A stretch of DNA of 64,000 bases from Megalopta genalis (Eukaryota > Arthropoda > Insecta > Hymenoptera > Halictidae). The position numbers and the translations under genes were made by a program. The stretch lies in assembly GCF_051020955.1 (NCBI RefSeq), contig NW_027476218.1:62001-126000 (forward strand), given 5' to 3'. This document shows, in pieces, positions 8,701 through 22,900 of the stretch; the stretch's first letter is position 1; every line of letters starts with the position of its first letter. The notes under the pieces are model-generated. The model was not told where the DNA came from. It was given only the letters and a program-made list of their open reading frames with translations, and ran no database searches.

Positions 8701-10169
8701 TATACATGATTTAGCTTCAACTGCATGCGAAACAAACGAGTTAGCTTCAAATCCAAGCGAAACACATGATTTAGATTCAAATTCATGCGACGTAGGAGGC
8801 TTAGATTCAAATCCATGCGAAACGAACGGTTTAGCTTCAAATACTTGTGATATACATGAATTAGCTTTAACTGCATGCGAAACAAACGAGTTAGCTTCAA
8901 ATCCAAGCGAAACACATGATTTAGATTCAAATTCATGCGACGTAGGAGGCTTAGATTCAAATCCATGCGAAACGAACGGTTTAGCTTCAAATACTTGTGA
9001 TATACATGATTTAGCTTCAACTGCATGCGGAACAAACGCGTTAGCTTCAAATCCAAGCGAAACACATGATTTAGCTTCAAATCAATGCGAAGCAGTAGCC
9101 TTAGTTTCAAATTTATGCGAAACGAATGATGTGGCTTCAAATACTTGCGAATATAAGCGATATAGCTTCAACTACATGCGAAACTAACGAGTTAGCTTCA
9201 AATCCAAGCGAAACACATGATTTAGCTTCAATTTCATGCAAAGTATAAGTCTTAGCTTCAAATACATGCGAAATAAATGGTTTAGCTTCAAATACATGTT
9301 TTATACATGATTTAGCATAAAGTGCATTGCGAAACAATCGAGTTAGCTTCTAATCCAAACTTCAAATGAATTCGAAGTAGAAGGAATGCGAAACAATCGA
9401 GTTAGCTTCAAATCCAAGCAAAACACATGATTAAGCTTCGAATCATTGCGCATTAGAAGGTTTAGCTTCAAATCCATGCGATACAAATGGTTTAGCTTCG
9501 AATACTTGTGATATACATGATTTAGCTTCAACTGCATGCGAAACAAACGAGTTAGCTTCAAATCCAAGCGAAACACATGATTTAGATTCAAATTCATGCG
9601 ACGTAGGATGCTTAGATTCAAATCCATTCGAAACGAACGGTTTAGCTTCAAATACTTGTGATATACATGATTTAGCTTCAACTGCATGCGAATCAAACGA
9701 GTTAGCTTCAAATCCAAGCGAAACATATGATTTAGCTTGAAACCAATGCGAAGTAGAAGTCCTAGTTTCAAATTCATGCGAATCGAATGATTTGGTTTCA
9801 AATACTTGCGAATATAAGCGATATAGCTTCAACTGCATGCGAAACAAACGAGTTAGCTTCAAATCCAAGCGAAACACATGATTTAGCTTCAAATTCTTGC
9901 GATTCACATGGTTTAGCTTCAAATCCTTGCTATGCAAATGGTTTAGCTTCAAATACTTGTTTATACATAATTTAGCTTCAACTGCATGCGAAAGAAACGA
10001 ATTAGCTTCAAATGCAAGCGAAACACATGATTTAGATTCAAATTCATGCGAAGTAGGAGGCTTAGATTCAAATCCATGCGAAACGAATGGTTTAGCTTCA
10101 AATACTTGTGATATACATGATTTAGCTTCAACTGCATGCGGAACAAACGCGTTAGCTTCAAATCCAAGC

Positions 10170-10325
10170 GAAACCATGATTTAGCTTCAAATCAATGCGA
10201 AGTAGTAGCCTTAGTTCAAATTTATGCGAAACGAATGATGTGCTTCAAATACTTGCGAATATACGATAGCTTCAACTGATAAGCTATCGAAACTAACGAG
10301 CTTCAACTCAGCTCAATCCAAGCGA
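10170..10325. repeat. Scrambled array stretch with a perfect hairpin
   Basis: Compared with the equivalent passage at 9060-9200, several bases are missing (gaaaccatg, ttagttcaaat, gatgtgcttc) and the register breaks. CGATAGCTT at 10264-10272 and AAGCTATCG at 10281-10289 form a perfect 9-bp inverted repeat with an 8-base loop, absent from normal units. The next bases (gagcttcaactcagctcaatcc) are also irregular. Confidence 0.75.
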
Positions 10326-10487
10326 AACACATGATTTAGCTTCAAATTCCTCCGAAGTAGAAGGCTTAGCTTAAATACAAGAGAAGACAAATGATTTATC
10401 TTCAGATAATTGCGATATATGTGATATAGCTTCAAATCCATGCGAATCACATGATTTAGCTTCAAATTCATGCGAATCACATGGACT

Positions 10488-10525
10488 AGCTTCATAGCTT
10501 TCATATTCTTGCGAAACAGATGGAT
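10488..10525 (+). repeat. Exemplar of the recurrent irregular 38-bp unit
   Basis: Instead of a 30-bp spacing, the unit reads agcttcatagcttcatattc followed by ttgcgaaacagatgg, about 8 bp longer than normal. It puts a TAG in the plus consensus frame and shifts the frame by two. About twenty similar units occur between 10.5 and 33.7 kb and between 56.7 and 61.8 kb, usually followed by a tacttgtgatgtacatgttt or gataaacatg unit. The exemplar has one extra T. Confidence 0.75.
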
Positions 10526-13500
10526 TAGATTCAGATACTTGTGATGTACATGTTTTAGCTTCAACTGCATGCGAAACAAACGTGTTAGCTTCAAATCCAA
10601 GCGAAACACATGATTTATCTTGAAATCAATGCCAAGTTGAAGGCTTTGCTTCAAATCCATTCGAAGCGAATGGTTTAGCTTCAAATACTTGTGATATACA
10701 CGATTTATCTTCAAATGCAGGCGAAAAAAACGAGTTAGCTTCAAATCCATGCGAAACCCATGGTTTAGCTTCAAATAATTGTGATTTACATGATTTGTCT
10801 TCAACTGCATGCGAAAGAAACGAATTAGCTTCAAATGCAAGCGAAACGCATAATTCAGCTTCAAATACGTTCGAAATACATGGTTCAGATTAATATTCAT
10901 GCAAAACAAATGGTTCAGCTTCAAATACTTGTGATATACATGAATTAGCTTCAATGCAGGCGAAAACAAACCAGTAGGCTTCAAAACCGAGCGATACACA
11001 TGATTTAGATTCAAATTCATTCGAAGTAGGAGGCTTAGATTCAAATCCATGCGAAACGAACGGTTTAGCTTCAAATACTTGTGATATACATGATTTAGCT
11101 TTAACTGCATGCGAAACAAACGAGTTAGCTTCAAATCCAAGCGAAACACATGATTTAGATTCAAATTCATGCGACGTAGGAGGCTTAGATTCAAATCCAT
11201 GCGAAACGAATGGTTTAGCTTCAACTACTTGTGATATACATGATTTAGCTTCAACTGCATGCGAAACAAACAAGTTAGCTTCAAATCCAATCGAAACACA
11301 TGATTTAGATTCAAATTCATGCGACGTAGGAGGCTTAGATTCAAATCCATGCGAAACGAACGGTTTAGCTTCAAATACATGTTTTATACATGATTTAGCA
11401 TAAACTGGATTGCCGAAACAAACGAGTTAGCTTCAAATCCAAGCGAAACACATGATTTAGCTTGAAATCAATGCGAAGTAGAAGCCCTTGTTTCAAATTC
11501 ATGCGAATCGAATGATTTGGTTTCAAATACTTGCGAATATAAGCGATATAGCTTCAACTGCGTGCGAAACAAACGAGTTAGCTTCAATCCAAGCGAAACA
11601 CATGATTTAGCTTCAATTCTTGCGAATCACATGGTTTAGCTTCAAATCCTTGCGATGCAAATGGTTTAGCTTCGAATACTTGTGATATACATGATTTAGC
11701 TTCAACTGCATGCGAAATAAACGAGTTTGCTTCAAATCCAAGCGAAACACATGATTTAGCTTCAATTTCATGCAAGTATAAGTCTTAGCTTCAAATACAT
11801 GCGAAATAAATGGTTTAGCTTCAAATACATGTTTTATACATGATTTAGCATAAACTGCATTGCGAAACAATCGAGTTAGCTTCTAATCCAAACTTCAAAT
11901 CAATGCGAAGTAGAAGGAATGCGAAGCAATCGCGTTAGCTTCAAATCCAAGCAAAACACATGATTTAGCTTCGAATCATTGCGCATTAGAAGGCTTAGCT
12001 TCAAATCCATGCGATACAAATGGTTTATCTTCGAATACTTGTGATATACATGATTTAGATTCAACTGCATGCGAAACAAACGAGTTAGCATCAAATCCAA
12101 GCAAAACACATGATTTAGATTCAAATTCATGCGACGTAGGAGGCTTAGATTCAAATCCATGCGAAACGAATGGTATAGCTTCAAATACTTGTGATATACA
12201 TGATTTAGCTTCAACTGCATGCGAAACAAACGAGTTAGCTTCAAATCCAAGCGAAACACATGATTTAGCTTCAATTTCATGCAAAGTATAAGTCTTAGCT
12301 TCAAATACATGCAAAATAAATGGTTTAGCTTAAAATACATGTTTTATACATGATTTAGCACAAAGTGCATTGCGAAACAATCGAGTTAGCTTCTAATCCA
12401 AATTTCAAATCAATTCGAAGTAGAAGGAATGCGAAACAATCGAGTTAGCTTAAAATCCAAGCAAAACACATGATTTAGCTTCGAATCATTGCGCATTAGA
12501 AGGCTTAGCTTCAAATCCATGCGATACAAATGGTTTAGCTTCGAATACTTGTGATATACATGATTTAGCTTCAACTGCATGCGAAACAAACGAGTTAGCT
12601 TCAAATCCAAGCGAAACACATGATTTAGCTTCAAATCAATGCGAAGTAGTTGCCTTAGTTTCAAATTTATGCGAAACGAATGATTTGGCTTCAAATACTT
12701 GCGAATATAAGCGATATAGGTTCAACTGCATGCGAAACTAACGAGTTAGCTTCAAATCCAAGCGAAACACATGATTTAGCTTCAATTTCATGCAAGTATA
12801 AGTCTTAGCTTCAAATACATGCGAAATAAATGGTTTAGCTTCAAATACATGTTTTATACATGATTTAGCATAAACTGCATTGCGAAACCATCGAGTTAGC
12901 TTCTAATCCAAACTTCAAATCAATACGAAGTAGAAGGAATGCGAAACAATCGAGTTAGCTTCAAATCCAAGCAAAACACATGATTTAGCTTCGAATCATT
13001 GCGCATTAGAAGGCTTAGCATCAAATCCATGCGATACAAATGGTTTAGCTTCGAATACATGTGATATACATGATTTAGATTCAACTGCATGCGAAACAAA
13101 CGAATTAGCTTCAAATCCAAGCAAAACACATGATTTAGCTTCGAATCATTGCGCATTAGAAGGCTTAGCATCAAATCCATGCGATACAAATGGTTTAGCT
13201 TCGAATACATGTGATATACATGATTTAGATTCAACTGCATGCGAAACAAACGAATTAGCTTCAAATCCAAGCGAAACACATGATTTAGATTCAAATTCAT
13301 GCGACGTAGGAGGCTTAGATTCACATCCATGCGAAACGAACGGTTTAGCTTCAAATACTTGTGATATACATGATTTAGCTTTAACTGCATGCGAAACCAA
13401 CGAGTTAGCTTCAAATCCCTGCGAAACACATGATTTAGCTTCAAATTCTTGCGAATCACATGGTTTAGCTTCAAATCCTTGCGATGCAAATGGTTTAGCT

Positions 13501-14355
13501 TCAAATACTTGTTTATACATAATTTAGCTTCAACTGCATGCGAAACAAACGAGTTAGCTTCAAATCCAAGCGAAACACATGATTTAGATTCAAATTCATG
13601 CGACGTAGGAGGCTTAGGTTCAAATCCATGCGAAACGAACGGTTTAGCTTCAAATACTTGTGATATACATGATTTAGCTTCAACTGCATGCGGAACAAAC
13701 GAGTTAGCTTCAAATCCAAGCGAAACACATGATTTAGCTTCAAATTCTTGCGAATCACATGGTTTAGCTTCAAATCCTTGCGATGCAAATGGTTTAGCTT
13801 CAAATACTCGTTTATACATAATTTAGCTTCAACTGCATGCGAAACAAACGAATTAGCTTCAAATGCAAGGGAAACACATGATTTGGATTCAAATTCATGC
13901 GAAGTAGGAGGCTTAGATTCAAATCCATACGAAACGAATGGTTTAGCTTCAAATACTTGTGATATACATGATTTAGCTTCAACTGCATGCGAAACAAACG
14001 AGTTAGCTTCAAATCCAAGCGAAACACATGATTTAGCTTCAAATCAATGCGAAGTAGTTGCCTTAGTTTCAAATTTATGCGAAACGAATGATTTGGCTTC
14101 AAATACTTGCGAATATAAGCGATATAGCTACAACTGCATGCGAAACTAACGAGTTAGCTTCGAATCCAAGCGAAACACATGATTTAGCTTCAATTTCATG
14201 CAAAGTATAAGTGTTAGCTTCAAATACATGCGAAATAAATGGTTTAGCTTCAAATACATGTTTTATACATGATTTAGCATAAAGTGCATTGCGAAACAAT
14301 CGAGTTAGCTTCTAATCCAAACTTCAAATGAATTCGAAGTAGAAGGAATGCGAAA

Positions 14356-17300
14356 CAATCGAGTTAGCTTCAAATCCAAGCAAAACACATGATTAAGCTT
14401 CGAATCATTGCGCATTAGAAGGCTTAGCTTCAAATCCATGCGATACAAATGGATTAGCTTCGAATACTTGTGATATACATGATTTAGCTTCAACTGCATG
14501 CGAAACAAACGAGTTAGCTTCAAATCCAAGCGAAACACATGATTTAGATCAAAATTCATGCGACGTAGGAGGCTTAGATTCAAATCCATGCGAAACGAAT
14601 GGTTTAGCTTCAAATACTTGTGATATACATGATTTAGCTTCAACTGCATGCGAAACAGACGAGTTAGCTTCAATTACCAAGCGAAACACATGATTAAGCT
14701 TCAAATCAATACGAAGCAGAAGGCTTAGCTTCAAATCAATGCGAAACAAATGGTTTAGCTTTAAATACTTGCGATATAAGTGATATAGCTTCAAATGCAG
14801 GAGAAACAAACGAGTTAACTTCAAATCCATGCGAAACACATGATTTAGCTTCAAATCAATGCGAAGTAGAAGGCTTAGCTTTAAATACATGAGAAACAAA
14901 TGATTTATCTTCAGATAATTGCGATATATGTGATATAGCTACAAATCCATGCGAAACACATGATTTAGCTTCAAATTCATGCGAATCACATGGATTAGCT
15001 TCATAGCTTCATATTCTTGCGAAACAGATGGATTAGATTCAGATACTTGTGATGTACATGTTTTAGCTTCAACTGCATGCGAAACAACCGTGTTAGCTTC
15101 AAATCCAAGCGAAACACATGATTTATCTTCAAATCAATGCGAAGTTGAAGGCTTTGCTTCAAATCCATGCGAAGCGAATGGTTTAGCTTCAAATACTTGT
15201 GATATACACGATTTATCTTCAAATGCAGGCGAAAAAAAACGAGTTAGCTTCAAATCCATGCGAAACACATGGTTTAGCTTCAAATACTTGTGATTTACAT
15301 GATTTATCCTCAACTGCATGCGAAAGAAACGAATTAGCTTCAAATGCAAGCGAAACGCATAATTCAGCTCCAAATACGTTCGAAACAGATGGTTCAGATT
15401 AATATTCATGCAAAACAAATGGTTCAGCTTCAAATACTTGTGATATACATGAATTAGCTTCAAATACAGGCGAAACAAACCAGTAGGCTTGAAAACCAAG
15501 TGATACACATGATTTAGATTCAAATTCATGCGAAGTAGAAGGCTTAGCTTCAAATCCTTGCGAAACGAATGGTATAGCTTCAAATACTTGTGATATACAT
15601 GATTTAGCTTTAACTGCATGCGAAACAAACGAGTTAGCTTCAAATCCAAGCGAAACGCGTGATTTAGATACAAATTCATGCGACGTAGGTGGCTTAGATT
15701 CAAATCCATGCGAAACGAACGGTTTAGCTTCAAATACTTGTGATATACATGATTTAGCTTCAACTGCATGCGAAACAAACGAGTTAGCTTCAAATCCAAG
15801 CGAAACACATGATTTAGCTTGAAATCAATGCGAAGTAGACACCCTAGTTTCAAATTCATGCGAATCGTATGATTTGGTATCAAATACTTGCGAATATAAG
15901 CGATATAGCTTCAACTGCATGCGAAACAAACGAATTAGCTTCAAATGCAAGCGAAACACATGATGTAGATTCAAATTCATGCGAAGTAGGAGGCTTAGAT
16001 TCAAATCCATGCGAAACGAATGGTTTAGCTTCAAATACTTGTGATATACATGATTTAGCTTCAACTGCATGCGAAACAAACGAGTTAGCTTCAATTACCA
16101 AGCGAAACACATGATTTAGCTTCAAATCAATACGAAGCAGAAGGCTTAGCTTCAAATCAATGCGAAACAAATGGTTTAGCTTTAAATACTTGTGATATAC
16201 ATGACTTAGTTTGAGCTGTATGCGAAACAAACGAGTTAGCTTCATATCCAAGAGAAACACAAGATTTAGCTTCAAATCAATGCGAAGTAGAAGGCTTAGC
16301 ATCAAATCCATGCGATACAAATGATTTGGCTTCATATACTTGCGATATAACTGATATAGATTCAAATGCAGCCGAAACAAGAGAGTTAGCTTCAAATCCA
16401 AGCGTAACACATGATTTAGCTTCAAATCAATGCGAAGTAGAAGCCCTAGTTTCAAATTCATGCGAATCGAATGATTTGGTTTCAAATACTTGCGAATATA
16501 AGCGATATAACTTCAACTGCATGCGAAACAAACGAGTTAGCTTCAAATCCAAGCGAAACACATGATTTAGATTCAAATTCATGCGAAGTAGGAGGCTTAG
16601 ATTCAAGTCCATGCGAAACGAATGGTTTAGCTTCAAATACTTATGATTTACATGATTTAGCTTCAACCGCATGCGAAAAAAACGAATTAGCTTTAAATCA
16701 AAGCGAAACACATAATACAGCTTCAAATACGTTCGAAACACATGGTTTAGCTTAATATTCATGCAAAACAAATGGTTTAGTTTCATAGCTTCACATTCTT
16801 GCGAAACAGATGGTTTAGATTCAGATACTTGTGATAAACAAGAATTAGCTTCAACTGCATGCGATACAAACGCCTTAACTTCAAATCCAAGCGAAACACT
16901 TGATTTAGTTTCAAATGAATGCGAAGTAGAAGGCTTAGCTTCAAATCCATGCGAATCACATGATTTAGCTTCAAATCAATGCGAAGTAGAAGGCGTAGCA
17001 TCATATCCATGCGACACATACGAATTAGCTTCAAATTCATGCGAATCACATGGATTAGCTACATAGATTCATATTCTTGCGAAACAGATGGATTAGATTC
17101 AGATACTTGTGATGTACATGTTTTAGCTTCAACTGCATGCGAAACAACCGTGTTAGCTTCAAATCCAAGCGAAACACATGATTTATCTTCAAATAAATGC
17201 GAAGTAGAAGGTTTAGCCTCAAATCCATGCGAAACATATGGTTCAGCTTCAAATAATTGTGATATACATGATTTAACTTCAACTGCAGGCGAAACAAACG

Positions 17301-19990
17301 AGTTGGCTACAAATCCAAGCAAATACATGATTTAGCTTCAAATCAATTATAAGTAGGAGGGTTAGCTTCAAATCCATGCGACACAAATGATTTAGCTTCA
17401 AATACTTGCGATATAAGTGATATAGCTTCAAATGCATGCGAAACACATGGTTTAGCTAAATATTCATGCGAAACAGAGGGTTTAGATTCAGATACTTGTG
17501 GTAAACATGATTTAGCTTCAACTGCATGCTAAACAAACGAGTTAGCATCAAATACAAGCGAAACACATGATTTAGCTTCAAATCAATGCGAAGTGGAAGG
17601 CTCAGCTTCAAATCGATGCGAAACAAATGGTTCAGTTTCAAATAATTGTGATATACACGATTTAGCTTCAACTGCATGCGAAACAAACGAGTTAGCTTCA
17701 AATCCAAGAGAATCACATGATCTAGCTTCAAATCGATGCGAAGTAGAAGGCTTAGCTTCAAATCAATGCGAAACGAATGGTTTAGCTACAAATACTTGCG
17801 AATATAAATGATATAGCTTCAAATGCAGGCGAAATAAAACGTGTAAGTTTCAAATCCACGCGGAACACATTATTTAGCTTCACATCAATGCGCAGTAGAA
17901 GGCATAGCTTCAAATCCATGCGAAACAAATGGTTCAGCTTCAAATAATTGTGATATACATGATTTAGCTTCAACTGCATGCGAAACAAACGAGTTAGCTT
18001 CAAATCCAAGAGAATCACATGATCTAGCTTCAAATCAATGCGAAGTAGAAGGCTTAGCTTCAAATCCATGCGAAACGAATGGTTTAGCTACAAATACTTG
18101 CGAATATAAATGATATAGCTTCAAATGCAGGCGAAATAAAACGTGTAAGTTTCAAATCCACGCGGAACACATGATTTAGCTTCACTTCAATGCGCAGTAG
18201 AAGGCATAGCTTCAAATCCATGCGAAACAAATGGTTCAGCTTCAAATAATTGTGATATACATGGTTTAGCGTCCACTACAGGCGAAACAAACGAGTTGGC
18301 TTCAAATCCAAGCGAATACATGATTTAGTTTCAAATCAATGCGAAGTGGAAGGCTCAGCTTCATATCGATGCGAAACAAATGGTTCAGTTTCAAATAATT
18401 GTGATATACATGATTGAGCTTCAACTGCATGCGAAACAAACGAGTTAGCATCAAATACAAGCGAAACACATGATTTAGCTTCAAATCAATGCGAAGTGGA
18501 ATGTTTAGCTTCAAATCGATGCGAAACAAATGGTTCAGTTTCAAATAATTGTGATATACATGATTTAGCTTCAACTGCATGCAAAACAAGCGAGTTAGCT
18601 TCAAATCCAAGAGAATCACATGATTTAGATTCAAATTCATGCGACGTAGGAGGCTTAGATTCAAATCCATGCGAAACGAACGGTTTAGCTTCAAATACTT
18701 GTGATATACATGATTTAGCTTCAACTGCATGCGAAATCAACGAGTTAGCTTCAAATCCAAGCGAAACACATGATTTAGCTTGAAATCAGTGCGAAGTAGA
18801 AGCCCTAGTTTCAAATTCATGCGAATCGAATGATTTGGTTTCAAATACTTGCGAATATAAGCGATATAGCTTCAACTGCATGCGAAACAAACGAGTTAGC
18901 TTCAAATCCAAGCGAAACACATGATTTAGCTTCAAATTCTTGCGAATCACATGGTTTAGCTTCAAATCCTTGCGATGCAAATGGTTTAGCTTCAAATACT
19001 TGTTTATACATAATTTAGCTTCAACTGCATCAGAAACAAACGAGTTAGTTTCAAATCCATGCGAAAGATATGATTTAGCTTCAAATCAATGCGAACTAGA
19101 AGCCTTAGCTTCAAATCCATGCGGAACGAATGATTGAATTTCACATACTTGCGAATATATGTTATATAGCATCGAATTCAAGCAAAACAAACGAGTTATA
19201 TTCAAATTCATGCGAAACACATGATTTAGCTTCAAATCAATGCAAAGTAGAAGACTTAGTTTCAAATCCAAGCGAAAAACATGATTTAGCTTCAAATCAA
19301 TGCGAAGTAGAAGGCTTAGCTTCAAATACATGAGAAACAAATGGTTTAGCTTCAAACACTTGCGATATAAATGAAACAGCTTCAAATGAAGACGAAACAA
19401 ACGAGTTAGTTTCAAATCCATGCGAAACATATGATTTAGCATCAAATCAATGCGAAGTAGAAGGCTTAGCTTCAAATCAATCCGAAACAAATGGTTTAGC
19501 TTCAAATACTTGTGATATACATGATTTATCTTCGAATACAGGCGAAGAAAACGAGTTAGCTTCAAATCCATGCGAAACATATGATTTAGCTTCAAATCAA
19601 TGCGAATTGGAAGGCTTAGGTTCAAATACACGCGAATCAAATGGTTTAGCTTCAAATGCTTGTAATACACATTATTTAGCTTCAACTGTATGCGAAACAA
19701 ACGAGTTAGCTTCAAATTCAAGCGAATCAAATGATTTAGCTTCAAATCAATGCGAAGAAGAAGGCTTAGCTTCAAATCCATGCGAAACAAATGGTTTAGT
19801 TACAAATACTTGTGATATACATGATTTAGCTTCAACTGCATGCGAAACAAACGTGTTAGATTCAAATCCAAACGAAACACATGATTTAGATTCAAATTCA
19901 TGCGAAGTAGAAGGCTTAGCTTCAAATCCATGCGGAACGTATGGTTTAGCTTCAAATACTTGCGAATATAAGTGATATAGCTTCCAATGC
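14356..19990. repeat. Array segment 3: mixed units including the 38-bp irregular unit
   Basis: A mosaic of segment-2-type units and units carrying the 38-bp irregular form near 14998, 16789 and 17057. Near-copies of the same stretch occur, for example 10441-10990 against 14941-15500. Around 17.5-18.6 kb a local family repeats with CETNGSVSNN-type and RESHDLASN-type units (copies about 300 bp apart at 17790-18110 and 18080-18180). Confidence 0.65.
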
Positions 19991-22900
19991 AAGCGATACA
20001 AACGAGTTAGCATCAAATCCATTCGAATCACATGATATAGCTTCAAATCTATTCGGAGTAAACGGATTATCTTCAAATCCATGCGAAACAAATGGTTTAG
20101 CTTCAAATACTTCTGATACACATGATTTAGCTTCTACTGCATGCAAAACGAACGAGTTAGATTCAAATCTATGCGAAATACAAGATTTAGTTTAAAATCA
20201 ACGCCAAGTAGAAGGTTTAGCTTCAAATCCATGCGAAACAAATGGTTTAGCTTCAAATCAAAGCTAAGTAAAAGGCTTATCTTCAAATCCATATGAAACA
20301 AGTTGTTCACCTACAAATACTTGTGATATACATGATTTAGCATCAACTGCATGCCAAAAAACGAGTAAGGTTCAAATCCATGCGAAACACATGGTTTAGC
20401 TTCAAATGAATGCGAAGTAGTAGACTCAGCTTAAAATACATGAGAAACAAATGATTTATATTCAGATAATTGCGATATATGTGACATAGCTATGAAAGCA
20501 CGCGAAACAATCGAGTTAGATTCAAATCCATGCAAAATACATGATTTAGTTTCTAATCAATGCGAAGTAGAAGGTTTAGCTATAAATCCATGCGAAACAA
20601 TTGGTTTAGCTTCAAATCAATTGCGAAGTAAACGGATTATCTTCAAATCCATGCGAAACAAATGATTTAGCTTCAAATGATTCTGATACACATGATTTAG
20701 ATTCAACTGCATGCGACGCAAACGAGTTAGCTTCAAATCCATGCGAAATACATGATTTAGTTTCAAATCAATGCGAAAGGGAAGGTTTAGCGTCAAATCC
20801 ATGCGAAAGAAATGGTTTAGCTAAACATCAATGCGAGGTAAACGGATTATCTTCTAATCCATGCGAAACAAATGGTTTAGCTTCAAATACTTTTGATATA
20901 CATGATTCAGCTTCAAATGCAGGCGAAACAAACGAGTTACCTTCAAATCCATGCGAACCACATGATGTAGCTCCAAATCAATGCGAAATAGACGGCTTAG
21001 CTTCAAATACATGAGAAGCAAATGGTTTATCATCAGATAATTGCAATATAAGTGATATAGATTCAAATGCAGTCGAATCAATCGAGTTAGCTTCAAATTA
21101 ATGCGACGTAGCAGGCTTTGCTTCACATTCATGCGAAAGAAATGGTTTAGCTTCAAATACTTGTGATATACATGATTCAGCTTCAACTGAATGCGAAACA
21201 AACGAGTTAGCTTCAAAACCAAGCGAAACACATGATTTAAATTCAAATCAATGCGAAGTAGAAGGCTTAGCTTCAAATCCATGCGAAACAAATGCTATAG
21301 CTTCAAATACTTTTGATAAACATGATTTAGCTTCAACTGCATGCGAAATAAACGAGTTAGCTACAAAACACAGCGAAACGCATGATTTAGATTCCAATCA
21401 ATGCGAAGTAGAAGGCATATCTTCAAATCCATGCGAAACAAATGGTTTACCTTCAAATACTTGTGCTATGCATGATTTAGCTTCAAATGCAGGCGAAACA
21501 AAAGAGTTAGCTTCATATCCATGCGAAACACATCATTTAGCTTCAAATTCATGCGAAACACATGGTTTAGCTCAATAGTCATGCGACACAGATGGTTTAT
21601 ATTCAGATACTTGTGATAAACATGATTTAGCTTCAACTGCAAACGAAACAATCGCGATAGCTTCAAATCAATGCGAAGTGGAAGTCTTAGCATCAAATAC
21701 ATGAGAAACAAATGGTTTAGCTTAAAATACTTGTGATATACATGATTTAACTTCAACTGCATGCGAAACAAACGAGTTAGCTTCAAAACCAAGCGAAACA
21801 CATGATTTAGCTGCAAATCAATGCGAAGTAGAAGGCTTAGCTTCAAATACATGCGAATCAAACGGTTTAGCTTCAAATACTTGTGATATACATGATTTAT
21901 CTTCAAATGCAGGCGAAACAAAAGAGTTAGCTTCAAATCCATGCGAAACATATGATTTAGCTTCAAATCAGTGCGAAATAGACGGCTTAGCTTCAAATAC
22001 ATGAGAAGCAAATGATTTATCTTCAGATAATTGCGATATAAGTGATATAGATTCAAATGCCGTCGAATCAATCGAGTTAGCTTCAAATTAATGCGAAGTA
22101 GGAGGCTTATCTTCAAATCTATGCGAAACAAATGGTTTAGCTTCAAATTCTTGTGATATACATGATTTAGCTTCAACTGCATGCGAAACAAACGAGTTAG
22201 CTTCAAAACCAAGCGAAACACATGATTTAGATTCAAATCAATGCCAAGTAGAAGGCTTAGCTTCAAATTCATGCGGAACAAATGGTTTAGCTTCAAATAC
22301 TTTGACATACATGATTTAGCTTCAACTGCATGCGAAACAAACGAGTTAGCTTCAAAACTAAGCGACACACATGATTTAGCTTCAAATCAATGCGAAGTAG
22401 AAGGCTTAGCTTCAAATTCATGCGAAAGAGATGGTTTAGCTTCAAATAATTGTGATATACATGATTCAGCTTCAACTGCAAGCGAAACTAACGAGTTAGC
22501 TTCAAAACCAAGCGAAACACATGATTTAGCTGCAAATCAATGCGAAGTAGAAGGCTTAGCTTCAAATCCATGCGAATCAAACGGTTTAGCTTCAAATACT
22601 TGTGATATACATGATTTATCTCCAGATGCAGTCGAAACAAAAGAGTTAGCTTCAAATCCATGCGAAACACATCATTTAGTTTCAAATTCATGCGAAACAC
22701 ATGGTTTGGCTTCATTGCTTCATATTCTTGCGAAACAGATGGTTTAGATTCAGATACTTGTGATAAACATGATTTAGCTTCAACAGCATGCGAAACAAAC
22801 AAGTTTGCTTCAATTCCAAGAGAAACACATGATTTAACTTCAACTCAATGAGAAGTAGATGGCTTAGCTTCAAATCCATGCGAATCAAACGGTGTAGCTT

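Larger units (their letters stand above)
5722..14355. repeat. Array segment 2: blocks of 630-811 bp marked by a truncated junction
   Basis: A marker with 'gcattgcgaaac', a shortened unit (aatccaaacttcaaat) and 'gaaggaatgcgaaac' recurs from 5722, 6352, 7102, 7763, 8513 and 9324, spaced 630, 750, 661, 750 and 811 bp. It recurs less regularly near 11860, 12370, 12880 and 14290. The spacings are multiples of 30, some plus one base. Between markers many units read DLDSNSCEVGGLDSNP-like rather than LASNQ/LASNP, a subfamily largely confined to this segment and 15-19 kb. A 6624-6998 block is repeated at 8035 (offset 1,411 bp). Confidence 0.8.
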
